Shown: positions 16,292 to 25,350 of the stretch, one piece after another
Position numbering within the stretch: the first letter of the stretch is position 1
Layout of the letters: each line of letters starts with the position of its first letter
Assembly (NCBI RefSeq): GCF_032464895.1
Contig: NZ_JAWDIC010000002.1
Coordinates: forward strand, 62,001-126,000
Source: Phycicoccus sp. M110.8
Lineage (GTDB): Bacteria; Actinomycetota; Actinomycetes; Actinomycetales; Dermatophilaceae
Direction: 5' to 3'
DNA: 64,000 nt
The notes under the pieces: model-generated
The model's database searches: none
Seen by the model: only the letters and a program-made list of their open reading frames with translations
What the model was told of the DNA's origin: nothing
Position numbers and translations under genes: made by a program

Positions 16292-17905
16292 TCATCGTCG
16301 GTGGGGTGACGAGTCGTCGCGAGGCGGTCCGCAGTCACTGCAGCCGTCATCACAGGGCGGATCACCGTCACTGCACACATCGTCGACGGCCTGATCGCCG
16401 TCGCTGAGCCCGTCGGGGCGCCACCGAGCACCGTCGCTGAGTGGCGGATCACCGCTGCCGAGGCCGTCGTCCCCACGCGGATCGCCGTCACCGGGCTCGT
16501 CGTCGCAGGACTCGATGGGCCGTGTCGGGAGGGTGCCGGCTCGTCGCATGGCCTCGACCTGGTCGTCGTACGCGCCCGGCACGAGATACCACTGCACACT
16601 CGGCCGCCCACGCTCGTCGGCGACCACGGCACCGGCATACCGCTCGCGGTGGACCACGGTGTGGTGTGCCCGGCACAGCAGCGCGGCGTTCGCGATGTCG
16701 GTCGGGCCGTGGTCCAACCAGTGCACGAGGTGGTGCGCGTCGGTCCAGGCCGGGGGCTTGCTGCACCCCGGGAACGTGCACCCGCCGTCGCGTAGCCACA
16801 GGTGCCGGACCTGCCCCGCGGTGAAGAGTCGTTCTGAACGCCCCTGCTCGAGGACCTCGCCCCGCGACCCCAGCACGGCCGGCACCACGCTCGCGTCGCA
16901 GGCGATCCGGCGGACGGTGTCAACGCTGAGGTCCTGCTGGTCATGGGTGGTCGTCACACCGACACCTCGTAGCCGTCCCTCTAGCACCTGCAGCGGGACG
17001 GTGACGACGAGCGTCGCCTTGGACGCCCGCGGCAGCTCGCCCGGTGCCTCGACAGCCCGACGCACGAGGTCCAGCAACGCGTCCGCGCGGCGGCAGGCGG
17101 GTGTGCGCGGGTCGCGCTCGCCCGTCTCGGGGTCGCGGTGCGGCTTCGCCAGCGCATCCACGGCTGCGTCGACCACGGCAGCGCCTTCGGCGTCGAGCAG
17201 CAAGGTGTACCGGGACAGGCCGACCGGTCCGGCGGTCTTCACCAGCGACCGGTGCGCCCGCGCCACGTCGGCGTCGTGCTCCACCAGGCGGTCGGGACGC
17301 AGCAGATTGCCGGTGCGACGCAGGGCTGCTGCAAGGACCTTCTCGTTCGCGCCGCGGGGGCCTCGCGCCTCCTCGAGCAGGGTCGCCGTGACGCCCTCGA
17401 GCTGGGTGGCGTCAGCGAGGCCTCGCACCGACCGGTGGAACCGCACGATCTGCGCCGCCTTGCCCACGGGCAGGTAGTCCGTCACGGGCTCACCCACAGC
17501 ACTGGCCCCAGCAGTCCGCGGTCCCTCGATGACGTCCGTCACCGCCTCGACCACGTCCGCCAGTCGCAGCTCACTCATGGCGCCTGCCACTGCATCGGCG
17601 TCGGACAGCACGCGGTCCGGGAGTTGCGGAGCCTGGGCGCGTGCCCAGTCCAACGTGCCCCAGCCGTCGCCGGCGCCGAGGCTGCGCTGCTTGGCCTCAC
17701 CCAGCAGCGTCACCAGCAACGCGTCGACGGTCGCCGACAGGCGCCCGACGAGGTGCAGCGCTTCGCCGACCTCGCCGTCAGCCAGGGCCCAGGTGCGCCC
17801 CGGCTCGGACTTCTCCAGGGAGCCGAGTGCTCTCGCGACTGCAGTCAGAACTGGCCGCCGCGGGGACTCTCCCGCGTCGAACCAGTCCTGCGGTGCGATC
17901 GCCAT
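16292..17905 (-). CDS. DUF222/HNH endonuclease-domain protein
   Basis: A 537-residue protein of the actinobacterial DUF222 family. The helical DUF222 region spans about residues 30-330 and the HNH nuclease about 375-430. The latter has CTFPGCSKPPAWTDAHHLVH and LLCRAHHTVVH, giving the Zn-binding cysteines and the catalytic His. The last 70 residues are an Asp/Gly/Pro-rich tail with repeated SDGDPP/CDDGCSD-like units, probably disordered. Such genes occur in many copies in this group and are sometimes linked to mobile DNA, but nothing mobile is next to this one. Function of the family is not established. Confidence 0.88.
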   Translation of the reverse strand: MAIAPQDWFDAGESPRRPVLTAVARALGSLEKSEPGRTWALADGEVGEALHLVGRLSATVDALLVTLLGEAKQRSLGAGDGWGTLDWARAQAPQLPDRVLSDADAVAGAMSELRLADVVEAVTDVIEGPRTAGASAVGEPVTDYLPVGKAAQIVRFHRSVRGLADATQLEGVTATLLEEARGPRGANEKVLAAALRRTGNLLRPDRLVEHDADVARAHRSLVKTAGPVGLSRYTLLLDAEGAAVVDAAVDALAKPHRDPETGERDPRTPACRRADALLDLVRRAVEAPGELPRASKATLVVTVPLQVLEGRLRGVGVTTTHDQQDLSVDTVRRIACDASVVPAVLGSRGEVLEQGRSERLFTAGQVRHLWLRDGGCTFPGCSKPPAWTDAHHLVHWLDHGPTDIANAALLCRAHHTVVHRERYAGAVVADERGRPSVQWYLVPGAYDDQVEAMRRAGTLPTRPIESCDDEPGDGDPRGDDGLGSGDPPLSDGARWRPDGLSDGDQAVDDVCSDGDPPCDDGCSDCGPPRDDSSPHRR

Positions 17906-18082
17906 GGAAAGACTCTACGACCGACCACTGACAACGGTCATGGTGACGAAATCCGTTGCGGTCCAGTGCCATTGACCTGGTCAGCTGTCAGTAATCGACT
18001 GCCAGCGCAGGGCCCGAGCGTGCAAGCAACGAGGCGGCATGACGAAACCCGCGAGGGGGCCACAGCCACGGATCAGAACGTC

Positions 18083-19000
18083 TCAGTGGGAGACCAGTCG
18101 AGCCTTGGCGGTCCTCACCTCGAGCGGCTCGGGAGTGCCCCGCACCACGACCTCCGCCGGGATGTCGACCCACGCGCCGCCGCCCACGCGGAACTGCCCG
18201 CCGTAGGTGATGTCGGCACGCACCTGGAGCCGCCCGGCCTTGTCGTAGGCGCGTGTGATGTCGCCCGTCGGGTACGGGCCGCCCAGCGACTGTGTCGGCC
18301 CACTCGTCGTGCCGTCGCCGTACACGTACGTCACCGATCGCAGCGTCGGGCGGATCTCGACCTGGAATCCGGCCATCCGCGCAGGACTCGGGTGGTCGAT
18401 TTCCCCCGGCTGGAACCCCGCTTCAGGCCAGGCCACCTGGAAGTACGTCGGCAGAGTCACCAGGGTGACGTTGCCCTTCGGCTGGATCGTCAGCTCCGGC
18501 CGGGCGAACGCCGTGTCGTGGAACGCGGCCAGCACCATCTGCATCGTCAGCGCAGGCCGAACGGGGTTGGGTGCCTCCTCCGGGAAGCAGGTGAACCCCA
18601 GGTCCTCCCACGCGCCCCGCGGTGTGCCATCGCCGCCCACCTCGCGGCGCCACATCCGCACGCTCGGGCCCAACCCCTCCTCAGGGGTGTTGCCCTGACA
18701 CGCCAGCGCGGCGGCGTCACAGAAGTCGTTGCGAGTCGTCGAGTCGGGACGGTTGCCGGGACAGTTGACGACAGAGGCGTACTCGAAGTGCACCGCCGCC
18801 TTGGCCGCCTTCGCCTTCGCGGCGGCCGCATCCGCCTTGATTTGCGCGAGTTCCTTGCGGTCCTTGAAGTTCATGCGAACTCCGCCGGTGGTCGCGTCGC
18901 CTCCCCAATCGGCAAAGGCGGGTGCGCAGAGTCCCATCGCCAGGACAGAGAGCGCCAGCGCGGCCCCGCCACGGGTCAGCCCATGTCGTACACCAACCAC
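18083..19000 (-). CDS. secreted protein with PKD-like segment, copy 1
   Basis: A 305-residue exported protein. It starts at GTG 19000, inside the end of the preceding lipoprotein gene (25-base overlap), and has a signal peptide ending near CAPAFADW. A helical Ala/Lys-rich stretch is followed by a cysteine-containing domain (CDAAALACQG) and a C-terminal beta domain with VYGDGTTSG, the usual start of a PKD-type strand. It ends in KARLVSH. A clear paralogue lies at 61677-62597 with the same order and the same ending (HARLVTH). It is translationally coupled to a DUF6318 lipoprotein, so the two probably act together at the cell surface. Function unknown. Confidence 0.8.
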   Translation of the reverse strand: MVGVRHGLTRGGAALALSVLAMGLCAPAFADWGGDATTGGVRMNFKDRKELAQIKADAAAAKAKAAKAAVHFEYASVVNCPGNRPDSTTRNDFCDAAALACQGNTPEEGLGPSVRMWRREVGGDGTPRGAWEDLGFTCFPEEAPNPVRPALTMQMVLAAFHDTAFARPELTIQPKGNVTLVTLPTYFQVAWPEAGFQPGEIDHPSPARMAGFQVEIRPTLRSVTYVYGDGTTSGPTQSLGGPYPTGDITRAYDKAGRLQVRADITYGGQFRVGGGAWVDIPAEVVVRGTPEPLEVRTAKARLVSH

Positions 19001-19566
19001 GTCTTCCCCCTCCAGACGGCGGAAGCCGTGAGGGCCACAGGCTTCTTCTGATCCGTCGACACGACCTTCCCCGAAGCGTCTACAACGTCGACGCGATTCT
19101 GGGTGCCAATAACGCGCACGTACTGCTGCCCGGCGGGACCACCAGGAAGGGCCGCCACCTTGCTCAGCGTCAAGGGTGCGCTTCGGTAACGCTGCTTCTT
19201 CGCCACCAGACCTGCCGCGGTCCTCTGGAGCGCCTGACACGACAGGCAACCCGAGTCACTCAACGGTGGCAGGAGCCCGGCGTCCGGTTCGGTCCATGCT
19301 TTGTTGCTCTGCTCGACGAAGTACCTCACGAACGCTGCCGCGCCCTCGGGGGTGCGCTTCCTCGCCTCCGGTGGCAGGTCCGCCGGGTCCACCGTCGCCG
19401 TCCCCGACGTGGGCGTCGACGAGGGCGCCGTCGTGGAACTGCTCGTCGACGAGCTCGACGGCGCAGTCGAGGACGTCTTCGCCGGCTCCTCCCCGTTCGC
19501 CGTGCACGCACTCACGGTGAGTGCGAGCACCGCGAACCCCACGGCATACCCACGTCGTGCATCCAC
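18976..19566 (-). CDS. DUF6318-type lipoprotein, copy 1
   Basis: A 196-residue lipoprotein. The signal peptide is VDARRGYAVGFAVLALTVSA with the lipobox Cys in VSAC. A Ser/Thr linker of about 30 residues is followed by a compact domain: LPPEARKRTPEGAAAFVRYF, then SDSGCLSCQAL with a CxxC pair. The fold resembles the NTF2-like DUF6318 group known in Micrococcales. It precedes and overlaps the secreted PKD-like gene. A paralogue with the same partner lies at 62594-63190. The role is unknown; the CxxC pair may form a disulfide. Confidence 0.82.
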   Translation of the reverse strand: MDARRGYAVGFAVLALTVSACTANGEEPAKTSSTAPSSSSTSSSTTAPSSTPTSGTATVDPADLPPEARKRTPEGAAAFVRYFVEQSNKAWTEPDAGLLPPLSDSGCLSCQALQRTAAGLVAKKQRYRSAPLTLSKVAALPGGPAGQQYVRVIGTQNRVDVVDASGKVVSTDQKKPVALTASAVWRGKTWLVYDMG

Positions 19567-19696
19567 CGGACGACTCCCCTCCTGGCGCCGAGCTCCGCAT
19601 CGAACCCACGCGAGTCTACGCAAATGCGCCCACAAGGCCACCGTTCGTCCACAGGCCTCCGGCACCGCTCCCCCGCCACGACGTGTCGCAGACGCG

Positions 19697-19729
19697 GGTA
19701 TGCCGCGGGGCCCGGCCCCGCGGCATACC
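19697..19729 (-). terminator. terminator hairpin built from an inverted GTATGCCG pair
   Basis: A perfect 15-bp stem (GGTATGCCGCGGGGC) with a 3-base loop, just after the MMPL gene on its strand. Both arms carry the over-represented 8-mer GTATGCCG. Confidence 0.75.
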
Positions 19730-19755
19730 TCACCACCCGTCGACGCACGCCCGGG

Positions 19756-21930
19756 TCAGCGGGCCGGCTGCGGCACCCCCTCCGGTGCCACAACGTCCGC
19801 GCCACCCGTCCCGGCCGACCCCTCGTCCGGCAGCGGAGCCGCGTCGAGCTCACGGTCACGCCGCGCGAGGTTGCTCGGCCACCACATCCGGCCGCGCAGG
19901 TCGAGGTTGAGCGCCGTCACCAGCACCGACCGCACCACCAGCGTGTCGAGCAGCACCCCGAGCGCCACCGCGATCCCGATCTCGGCGAACGTGACCACCG
20001 GCAGCGTCCCCAGCACCGCGAACGTGCCCGCCAGCACCAGACCGGCCGACGTGATCACACCACCCGTCGCCGCCAGCCCCACGAGCGCACCGCGGCGCGT
20101 GCCGATCTCCTTCGACTCCTCGTGGACGCGGGTCATGAGGAAGATGTTGTAGTCGATGCCGAGCGCGACGAGGAACACGAAGACGAACAGCGGCAGCGAC
20201 GAGTCCGCCCCAGCGAAGCCCAGCACGTGCCGGAAGATCAACGAGGACAGCCCCATTGCCGCGCCGTACGACAGCACCACCGTCCCGATCAGCACCAGTG
20301 GCGCCGTGACCGCGCGCAGCAGCAGCACGAGGATCAGCAGCACCACTCCGAGGATCAGCGGGATGATCCGCACGTTGTCGTCGGCCGCGGCCCGCAGCGT
20401 GTCGGCGCGGGTCGCAGTGTCACCACCGGCGATCGCGTCGGCCCCCGGCACCGCACCGATGGCCGCGCGCACCCGGTCGACGGTCTTCGTCGCCGCGTCC
20501 GAGTCCGGCGCGTCGGTGAGCGTCGCCTGGATCAGCGAGCGCCCGCCCTTGGTGACGGGATCGGTGACCGTAGAGACGCCCTGCACGCCCTCGAGTGTGG
20601 ACTTGACCGCCGCAGCCTCAGAAGCGTTGGCCAGCACCATGACCGGCGAACCTGAACCGGCCGGGAAGTGCCGCGCGAGCGTCTGCTCCCCCACCACCGA
20701 CTCGGGCTTGCCGTAGTAGGAGTCGGCGTTCTTGAGGCCGACCGCGTTGAGCTGCAGGACGCCGAGCGACGCGACCGCGAGCAGCACCGATGTCATCACC
20801 CAGGTGCGTCGCGGCGCACGGGCGATGCGACGCCCGACGCGGGCCCAGATGCCGTCGCGGGTGTGGTCGACCGACCCATACGTCGGCCGCACCGGCCAGA
20901 AGATCCACCGGCCGCACACCACCAGCAGCGCCGGCAGCAGGGTCAGCATGACGAGCAGCCCCACGCCGATCCCGATCGCCGCGACCGGGCCGAGACCCTT
21001 GGTCGAGTTCATCGTCGCGACGAGCAGGCACAGCATGCCGGCGATGACGGTCGCGCCCGAGGCGAGGATGGCCGGACCGGCGCGGTGCAGCGCGAACGCC
21101 ATGGCCTCGTGCCGGTCCTCGTGCCGTCGCAGCTCCTCGCGATATCGGGCGACGAGCAGCAGCGCGTAGTCGGTACCGGCACCGAACACGATGACGGTCA
21201 GGATGCCCGAGCTCTGCGCGTTGACCGTGAGCGTGTCGCCCTTGGCCAGGAAGTAGATGACGGCCTGCGCGACGAACAGCGCCGTGCCCGCGGACACGAC
21301 GGGGATGAGCCAGAGCACCGGGCTGCGGTACGTCAGCAGCAGGATGACGATGACGACCGCCATCGCCGAGTAGAGCAGCTTGCCGTCGATGCCGGAGAAC
21401 GCGGCGGACGAGTCCGCGGCATACCCGACCGGTCCGGTCACCTGCATCGACAGGCCGGCCGGGCGGTCCTTCGCGATCGCGCGCAGGTCGTCGACCGTCG
21501 CGCCGAGCGAGTCCCACCCGGCGTCACCGGCATCGACCGGCACGATCACCTGCAGCGCCTTGCCGTCCTTCGCGGGGATCGGCCCGACGCTGTCCTTCTT
21601 GACGGGCTCGAGCGCGTTGAACCGCTGCACCTGCGCGGCGACCGCCTGCAGGTCGGCCTGCGTGACACCGGCCGGGCGCTCGTAGACGATGACCGCCGGG
21701 AACTCGTTCTTGCTCTGGAACGCCTCGATCTGCTGGACGACCTGCGTCGACTGGGCGTCCTTGGGCAGCCACGCGACGGCCTCGTTGTTGAGGACGCCCT
21801 GCAGCTTGCCGGCGGGGCTGAACGCGGCCGCCAGCACCAGCAGCCAGAACCCCACGACGAACCACTTCGTCACCTTCGAGGACGGGAACCAGGCCAACCG
21901 CCCGACGTCGCCGATCCGTGTCTCACTCAT
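19756..21930 (-). CDS. MMPL-family RND transporter
   Basis: A 724-residue inner-membrane transporter with two similar halves, each with one helix, a large outer loop and five helices. The first half includes VKKDSVGPIPAKDG in its periplasmic loop and GAGTDYALLLVARYREEL at the end of its membrane block. The second half has the matching ALGIDYNIFLMTRVHEE. These GxxxDY motifs carry the proton-relay Asp-Tyr pair of MmpL proteins. The family exports lipids and hydrophobic compounds in actinobacteria. The inner Met of MSETRIGDVGRLAW is the likely start. No regulator is directly adjacent. Confidence 0.92.
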   Translation of the reverse strand: MSETRIGDVGRLAWFPSSKVTKWFVVGFWLLVLAAAFSPAGKLQGVLNNEAVAWLPKDAQSTQVVQQIEAFQSKNEFPAVIVYERPAGVTQADLQAVAAQVQRFNALEPVKKDSVGPIPAKDGKALQVIVPVDAGDAGWDSLGATVDDLRAIAKDRPAGLSMQVTGPVGYAADSSAAFSGIDGKLLYSAMAVVIVILLLTYRSPVLWLIPVVSAGTALFVAQAVIYFLAKGDTLTVNAQSSGILTVIVFGAGTDYALLLVARYREELRRHEDRHEAMAFALHRAGPAILASGATVIAGMLCLLVATMNSTKGLGPVAAIGIGVGLLVMLTLLPALLVVCGRWIFWPVRPTYGSVDHTRDGIWARVGRRIARAPRRTWVMTSVLLAVASLGVLQLNAVGLKNADSYYGKPESVVGEQTLARHFPAGSGSPVMVLANASEAAAVKSTLEGVQGVSTVTDPVTKGGRSLIQATLTDAPDSDAATKTVDRVRAAIGAVPGADAIAGGDTATRADTLRAAADDNVRIIPLILGVVLLILVLLLRAVTAPLVLIGTVVLSYGAAMGLSSLIFRHVLGFAGADSSLPLFVFVFLVALGIDYNIFLMTRVHEESKEIGTRRGALVGLAATGGVITSAGLVLAGTFAVLGTLPVVTFAEIGIAVALGVLLDTLVVRSVLVTALNLDLRGRMWWPSNLARRDRELDAAPLPDEGSAGTGGADVVAPEGVPQPAR

Positions 21931-22116
21931 GCTTGTTGCCTCCCACCGTGGACGGTTGCGCACCCTGCACGGCGCCCCTTCGCCATCGACGGTAGGGCGC
22001 GGGTGCGCCGACGGGACAGTGGTTTACGGCGTTGTCGGGGGCCGTTCAGGGGTCGTTCAGGGACGACCCTGACCGCTATGTCCGCGATGCCCCACGTAGT
22101 CCGGGAGCAGCGCTGC

Positions 22117-22197
22117 GTATGCCGGGTGCTCGCCCGAGCGGGCCGGCGTGGCCGCCGCCCCCGGCGCCTTGACGGCATACCCGACCCCGCGGCATAC
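22117..22197. repeat. cluster of three GTATGCCG motifs, inverted
   Basis: In the space between the MMPL start and the next gene, the 8-mer occurs at 22117 (plus) and at 22173 and 22190 (complement). The first can pair with either of the others. Confidence 0.6.
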
Positions 22198-22231
22198 CTG
22201 ACCCCACGGCACTCCATCGCTCGGGCAGAGG

Positions 22232-22513
22232 TCAGGACGGCAGTCGCGGGTAGCGGGTGTGGCCGCGGCGCATGTCGAGCAGGCGGCGGCCGAACCGCAC
22301 GACGGTCCAGCACCACCACACGTCGATCTCGCTGGTGACCTGCTCGGTCCGCCACTCCCAGTAGGCGCAGAGCTCGAGCAGCTCGGCCTCGTTGAGCGCC
22401 ATGCACTCGTCGACGAACGCGCCCTTGCGACCGCTCGTCGGGTCGACGAAGGGCGGCCCTTCCCAGGTCACCCAGGTCGTCCCCGCGTCGATGCGCTCCT
22501 GCGCCCCACCCAT
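22232..22513 (-). CDS. small hypothetical protein
   Basis: A 93-residue protein, rich in Trp and acidic residues (ELCAYWEWRTEQV, DVWWCWTVVRFG), with a basic C-terminus. Third-position GC matches the host. The start ATG lies at MGGAQERIDAGTTWV. There is no signal peptide or membrane helix. I do not recognise the family. It stands alone between the MMPL gene and the ECF41 operon. Confidence 0.6.
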   Translation of the reverse strand: MGGAQERIDAGTTWVTWEGPPFVDPTSGRKGAFVDECMALNEAELLELCAYWEWRTEQVTSEIDVWWCWTVVRFGRRLLDMRRGHTRYPRLPS

Positions 22514-22629
22514 GACGGAATGGTGGTCTCCGAGGGCTCAGGGCGCCTCCGTCACTCGATGGAAGCCTGATGCGCCGTATGCCGCAGACGCCGGCTCTCC
22601 GAGGTCCCCGAACCTTCGTCGGCGGGAGG

Positions 22630-22656
22630 TGTCACAGGACGCGGGGCTGTCTCGTC
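22630..22656 (+). promoter_or_regulatory. ECF41-type promoter
   Basis: TGTCACA at 22630-22636 and CGTC at 22653-22656, separated by exactly 16 bases. This is the known consensus for ECF41 sigma factors, and it lies 39 bases ahead of the epimerase-sigma operon. It implies autoregulation by the sigma factor encoded at 23654. Confidence 0.85.
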
Positions 22657-22694
22657 TGGGTGGGGTGTAGGACGGAAACGACGAAGGAGTGGAC

Positions 22695-23657
22695 ATGAGG
22701 GTGTTCGTGGCGGGAGCGACCGGGGCGATGGGGCGGCAGCTGGTGCCGCGGCTGGTGCAGGCCGGGCACGAGGTGCACGCGATGACCCGCAGCGAGGGCA
22801 AGCAGGGGATGCTGCGCGAGATGGGCGCTGTGCCCGTGGTGGCCGACGCGCTCTCCGCGGAGCAGGTGGCGGCCGCAGTGGCGACGGCGCAGCCGGAGGT
22901 GATCGTGCACCAGCTGACCGCGATCGGGCCGATGGACTTCCGGCACTTCGACCGCGGGTTCGCGCAGACCAACCGGCTGCGGACCGAGGGCACCGACCAC
23001 CTGCTGTCGGCCGGCCAGGCGGTCGGGGTGAAGCGGTTCGTGGCGCAGAGCTTCTTCGCCGGGTACGACCGGACGGGCTCGATGGTGAAGTCCGAGGACG
23101 ACTCGTTCGGCGCCACTCCCCCGCCCGGGATGTCGCAGACGGTTGGCGCCATCAAGCACGTCGAGTCGGCGGTCGCAGCGGCCACGTGGACCGAGGGAAT
23201 CGTGTTGCGGTACGGCGGTTTCTACGGCCCGCACACCTCGCTCGGCGTGGGTGGCGAGCAGACGACGGCCGTGCAGCAGCGCAAGATGCCGATGGTCGGC
23301 GAGGGTGCCGGCGTGTGGTCGTTCATCCACATCGCCGACGCAGCGGACGCCACCGTGGCAGCGGTCGAGCGCGGGGCGCCCGGCGTCTACAACGTCGTCG
23401 ACGACGAGCCGGCAGCGGTGGGGACCTGGCTGCCGTACCTGGCGGAGGTGCTCGGCGCGAAGAAGCCGATGCGCGTGCCGGTGTGGCTCGCGCGGCTGGT
23501 CGCGGGCGAGACTGGGGTCGTGATGATGACCGAGCTGCGTGGCGCCTCGAACGCGAAGGCGAAGTCCGAGCTCGGCTGGGCGCCGGCGCACGCGACGTGG
23601 CGCGAGGGCTTCCGCGAGCTGGTGGCGCGCGAGTCGGCCCGGGCGGGCGCCGCGTGA
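22695..23657 (+). CDS. NAD-dependent epimerase/dehydratase (extended SDR)
   Basis: A 320-residue Rossmann-fold protein. The nucleotide motif is VAGATGAMGRQLVPRL at the N-terminus. The active site appears atypical, as in many sugar epimerase-like or atypical SDRs. The start at ATG 22695 follows GAAGGAG with 5-base spacing. It is the first gene of an operon with an ECF41 sigma factor, overlapping it by GTGA, and it is preceded by the matching promoter. Epimerases are among the gene types recurrently paired with ECF41 factors, so it is probably the regulated target. Substrate unknown. Confidence 0.88.
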   Translation: MRVFVAGATGAMGRQLVPRLVQAGHEVHAMTRSEGKQGMLREMGAVPVVADALSAEQVAAAVATAQPEVIVHQLTAIGPMDFRHFDRGFAQTNRLRTEGTDHLLSAGQAVGVKRFVAQSFFAGYDRTGSMVKSEDDSFGATPPPGMSQTVGAIKHVESAVAAATWTEGIVLRYGGFYGPHTSLGVGGEQTTAVQQRKMPMVGEGAGVWSFIHIADAADATVAAVERGAPGVYNVVDDEPAAVGTWLPYLAEVLGAKKPMRVPVWLARLVAGETGVVMMTELRGASNAKAKSELGWAPAHATWREGFRELVARESARAGAA

Positions 23658-24598
23658 CCGAGTCGTATGCCGGTTACGAAGCGCTGCTCGGCGAGCTGCG
23701 GCCGGTGGCGTTCGGCATCGCCTACCGGATGCTCGGCAGCGTCACCGAGGCCGAGGACGTCGTGCAGGAGGCGCTGCTGCGGGTACACCGGTCGCTGGAG
23801 TCGGGTGAGCAGATCGCGTCTCCGCGGGCGTTCACGGCGACCGTGACGACGCGGCTGGCGATGGACGAGCTGCGGTCGGCTCGGGTGCGGCGCGAGCGGT
23901 ACGTCGGCGAATGGCTGCCCGAGCCGGTGATCACCGACGGCCGCGACGACCCGGCCGAGCAGGCGGTGACGGCCGACTCGCTGTCGCTGGCGCTGCTGGT
24001 CGTGCTCGAGAGCCTCTCCCCCGAGCAGCGTGCGGTGCTGCTCCTGCACGACGTGTTCGGCTACGGGTACGGCGAGATCACCGACATCGTCGGCAAGACC
24101 GAGGCGAACGTGCGCCAGCTCGCCGTCCGCGCCCGCCGCCACGTCGAGGAACGGCGTCCGCGATTCACGACGACCACCGAGCAGCGCGACGAGCTGGCCC
24201 AGCGCTTCTTCGCCGCCGCGCGCACCGGTGACCTGGCCGGGCTCGAGTCGCTGCTCGCCCACGACGTCGTGCTCGTCGGTGACGGTGGTGGCAAGGCGCC
24301 CTCGTTGGCGCGGTCGCAGCAGGGCCGGTCGCGGGTCGCCCGCACCCTCACGAACTGGCTGCGGGCGCTGGGTCGCCTGTCGGACATCGAGATCCGCCCG
24401 ACCGAGGTCAACGGTGACCCGGGTGCCCTGTTCCTCGTCGGCGGCCGTCTGTATGCCGTGTGGGCGCTCGAGGTGGTCGACGGCCAGGTCGCCGGGGTGC
24501 GGGCCGTCGTCAACCCCGACAAGCTCGCGCACCTCGGACCGGTCGGCGACGCCAACGCCCTGATCCGCCAGCTCGGCGGCGCCCGCCCCGGCGACTGA
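23654..24598 (+). CDS. ECF41-family RNA polymerase sigma factor (SigJ-like)
   Basis: A 314-residue sigma factor. Region 2 lies near residues 12-80 (MLGSVTEAEDVVQEALLRVH) and region 4 near 105-165 (LSPEQRAVLLLHDVFGYGYG). A SnoaL-like C-terminal domain follows. It carries the ECF41 signatures WLPEP between the regions, DGGGK, and NPDKL near the end, which in this family contact the core and modulate activity in place of an anti-sigma factor. The GTG start overlaps the epimerase stop. A consensus ECF41 promoter precedes the operon. Confidence 0.93.
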   Translation: MTESYAGYEALLGELRPVAFGIAYRMLGSVTEAEDVVQEALLRVHRSLESGEQIASPRAFTATVTTRLAMDELRSARVRRERYVGEWLPEPVITDGRDDPAEQAVTADSLSLALLVVLESLSPEQRAVLLLHDVFGYGYGEITDIVGKTEANVRQLAVRARRHVEERRPRFTTTTEQRDELAQRFFAAARTGDLAGLESLLAHDVVLVGDGGGKAPSLARSQQGRSRVARTLTNWLRALGRLSDIEIRPTEVNGDPGALFLVGGRLYAVWALEVVDGQVAGVRAVVNPDKLAHLGPVGDANALIRQLGGARPGD

Positions 24599-24675
24599 GC
24601 TGCGCGGTCGATCGCCAAGACGGGACGGGACCAAGGGCCCGTCCAGCGCCCCGGGGCGCTGCCTAGCGTCCGTCC

Positions 24676-25005
24676 ATGGACGTGCAGCAGCTGCTTTCAC
24701 GAGTCACGGATGACCTGACGCCCAAGCGGGTGTTCGGGGAGCCCATCTCCCAGGACGGGGTCATGCTCGTCCCGGTCGCGCGCGTACGCGGCGGTGCCGG
24801 CGCCGGGAGCGGCGGCCACGAGGGCGAGGAAGGCACGGGAGGCGGCGCCGGCATCGACGCCAAGGGCCTTGGCGTCTTCGTCGTTAAGGACGGCAAGGTC
24901 AGCTGGCAGCCGGCCGTCGACGTCACCAAGATCGCGATCGGCGGTCAGGTGTTCGCGCTGGTACTCGTGCTGGCCATCCGCTCGATCCTCCGTCGCCGCC
25001 GGTGA
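24676..25005 (+). CDS. GerW/YtfJ-family protein
   Basis: A 109-residue protein with the GerW (sporulation protein YtfJ) domain. It contains VFGEPISQDGVMLVPVARV, a Gly/Glu-rich loop, GVFVVKDGKVSWQPAVDVTK, and a hydrophobic C-terminal segment ending in RRRR. In actinobacteria these occur without sporulation, and the role is unknown. A terminator follows at 25062. It is the last host-like gene before the island. Confidence 0.85.
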   Translation: MDVQQLLSRVTDDLTPKRVFGEPISQDGVMLVPVARVRGGAGAGSGGHEGEEGTGGGAGIDAKGLGVFVVKDGKVSWQPAVDVTKIAIGGQVFALVLVLAIRSILRRRR

Positions 25006-25061
25006 GACGACTGGCGACCTCACCGGGCGCACGTACAAGCGAGCGTCCGAGGACGCGCGGC

Positions 25062-25090
25062 GGCTCCGGCCCCAACAGGGTGCCGGAGCC
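25062..25090 (+). terminator. terminator of the GerW-like gene
   Basis: A 9-bp stem (GGCTCCGGC) around an 11-base loop, 57 bases after the stop codon. It marks the left edge of the atypical DNA. Confidence 0.6.
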
Positions 25091-25152
25091 TCCAAGCGGA
25101 CTCGAGGCGAGGCACACGCCTCACCCTCGCCATAGTCCGGTCTCGGTGAACC

Positions 25153-25350
25153 TCAGCTGACGACGTCAGCCGCGTGGGTGGCCTGCCCCTTAGTGAACTT
25201 GTCGCCTGCAGAGGAGGACAGCTGCTGGATGAGCGCCGAGCGGGACATCGGCATCGTCTCGACGTAGGTCTTCGCTGTCGCGATGGCTCCCGTTCCAGTC
25301 GACTCCCAAGTGATTCGCGGCGCACGTCGCGTCAGGCTAGCCGCCACCAC
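25153..25350 (-). pseudogene. 3' remnant of an Ltp-family lipoprotein gene
   Basis: The minus-strand frame ends with AKTYVETMPMSRSALIQQL then SSSAGDKFTKGQATHAADVV. This matches the PF07553 (Ltp, host cell surface-exposed lipoprotein) repeat that normally closes such proteins. Upstream there is no signal peptide or continuous body. A nearby frame (25440-25560, minus) encodes a Lys/Ala/Pro-rich stretch that could be another degraded part. It lies at the left border of the low-GC region. Ltp proteins block phage DNA injection in other bacteria. The gene here is surely broken. Confidence 0.65.
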
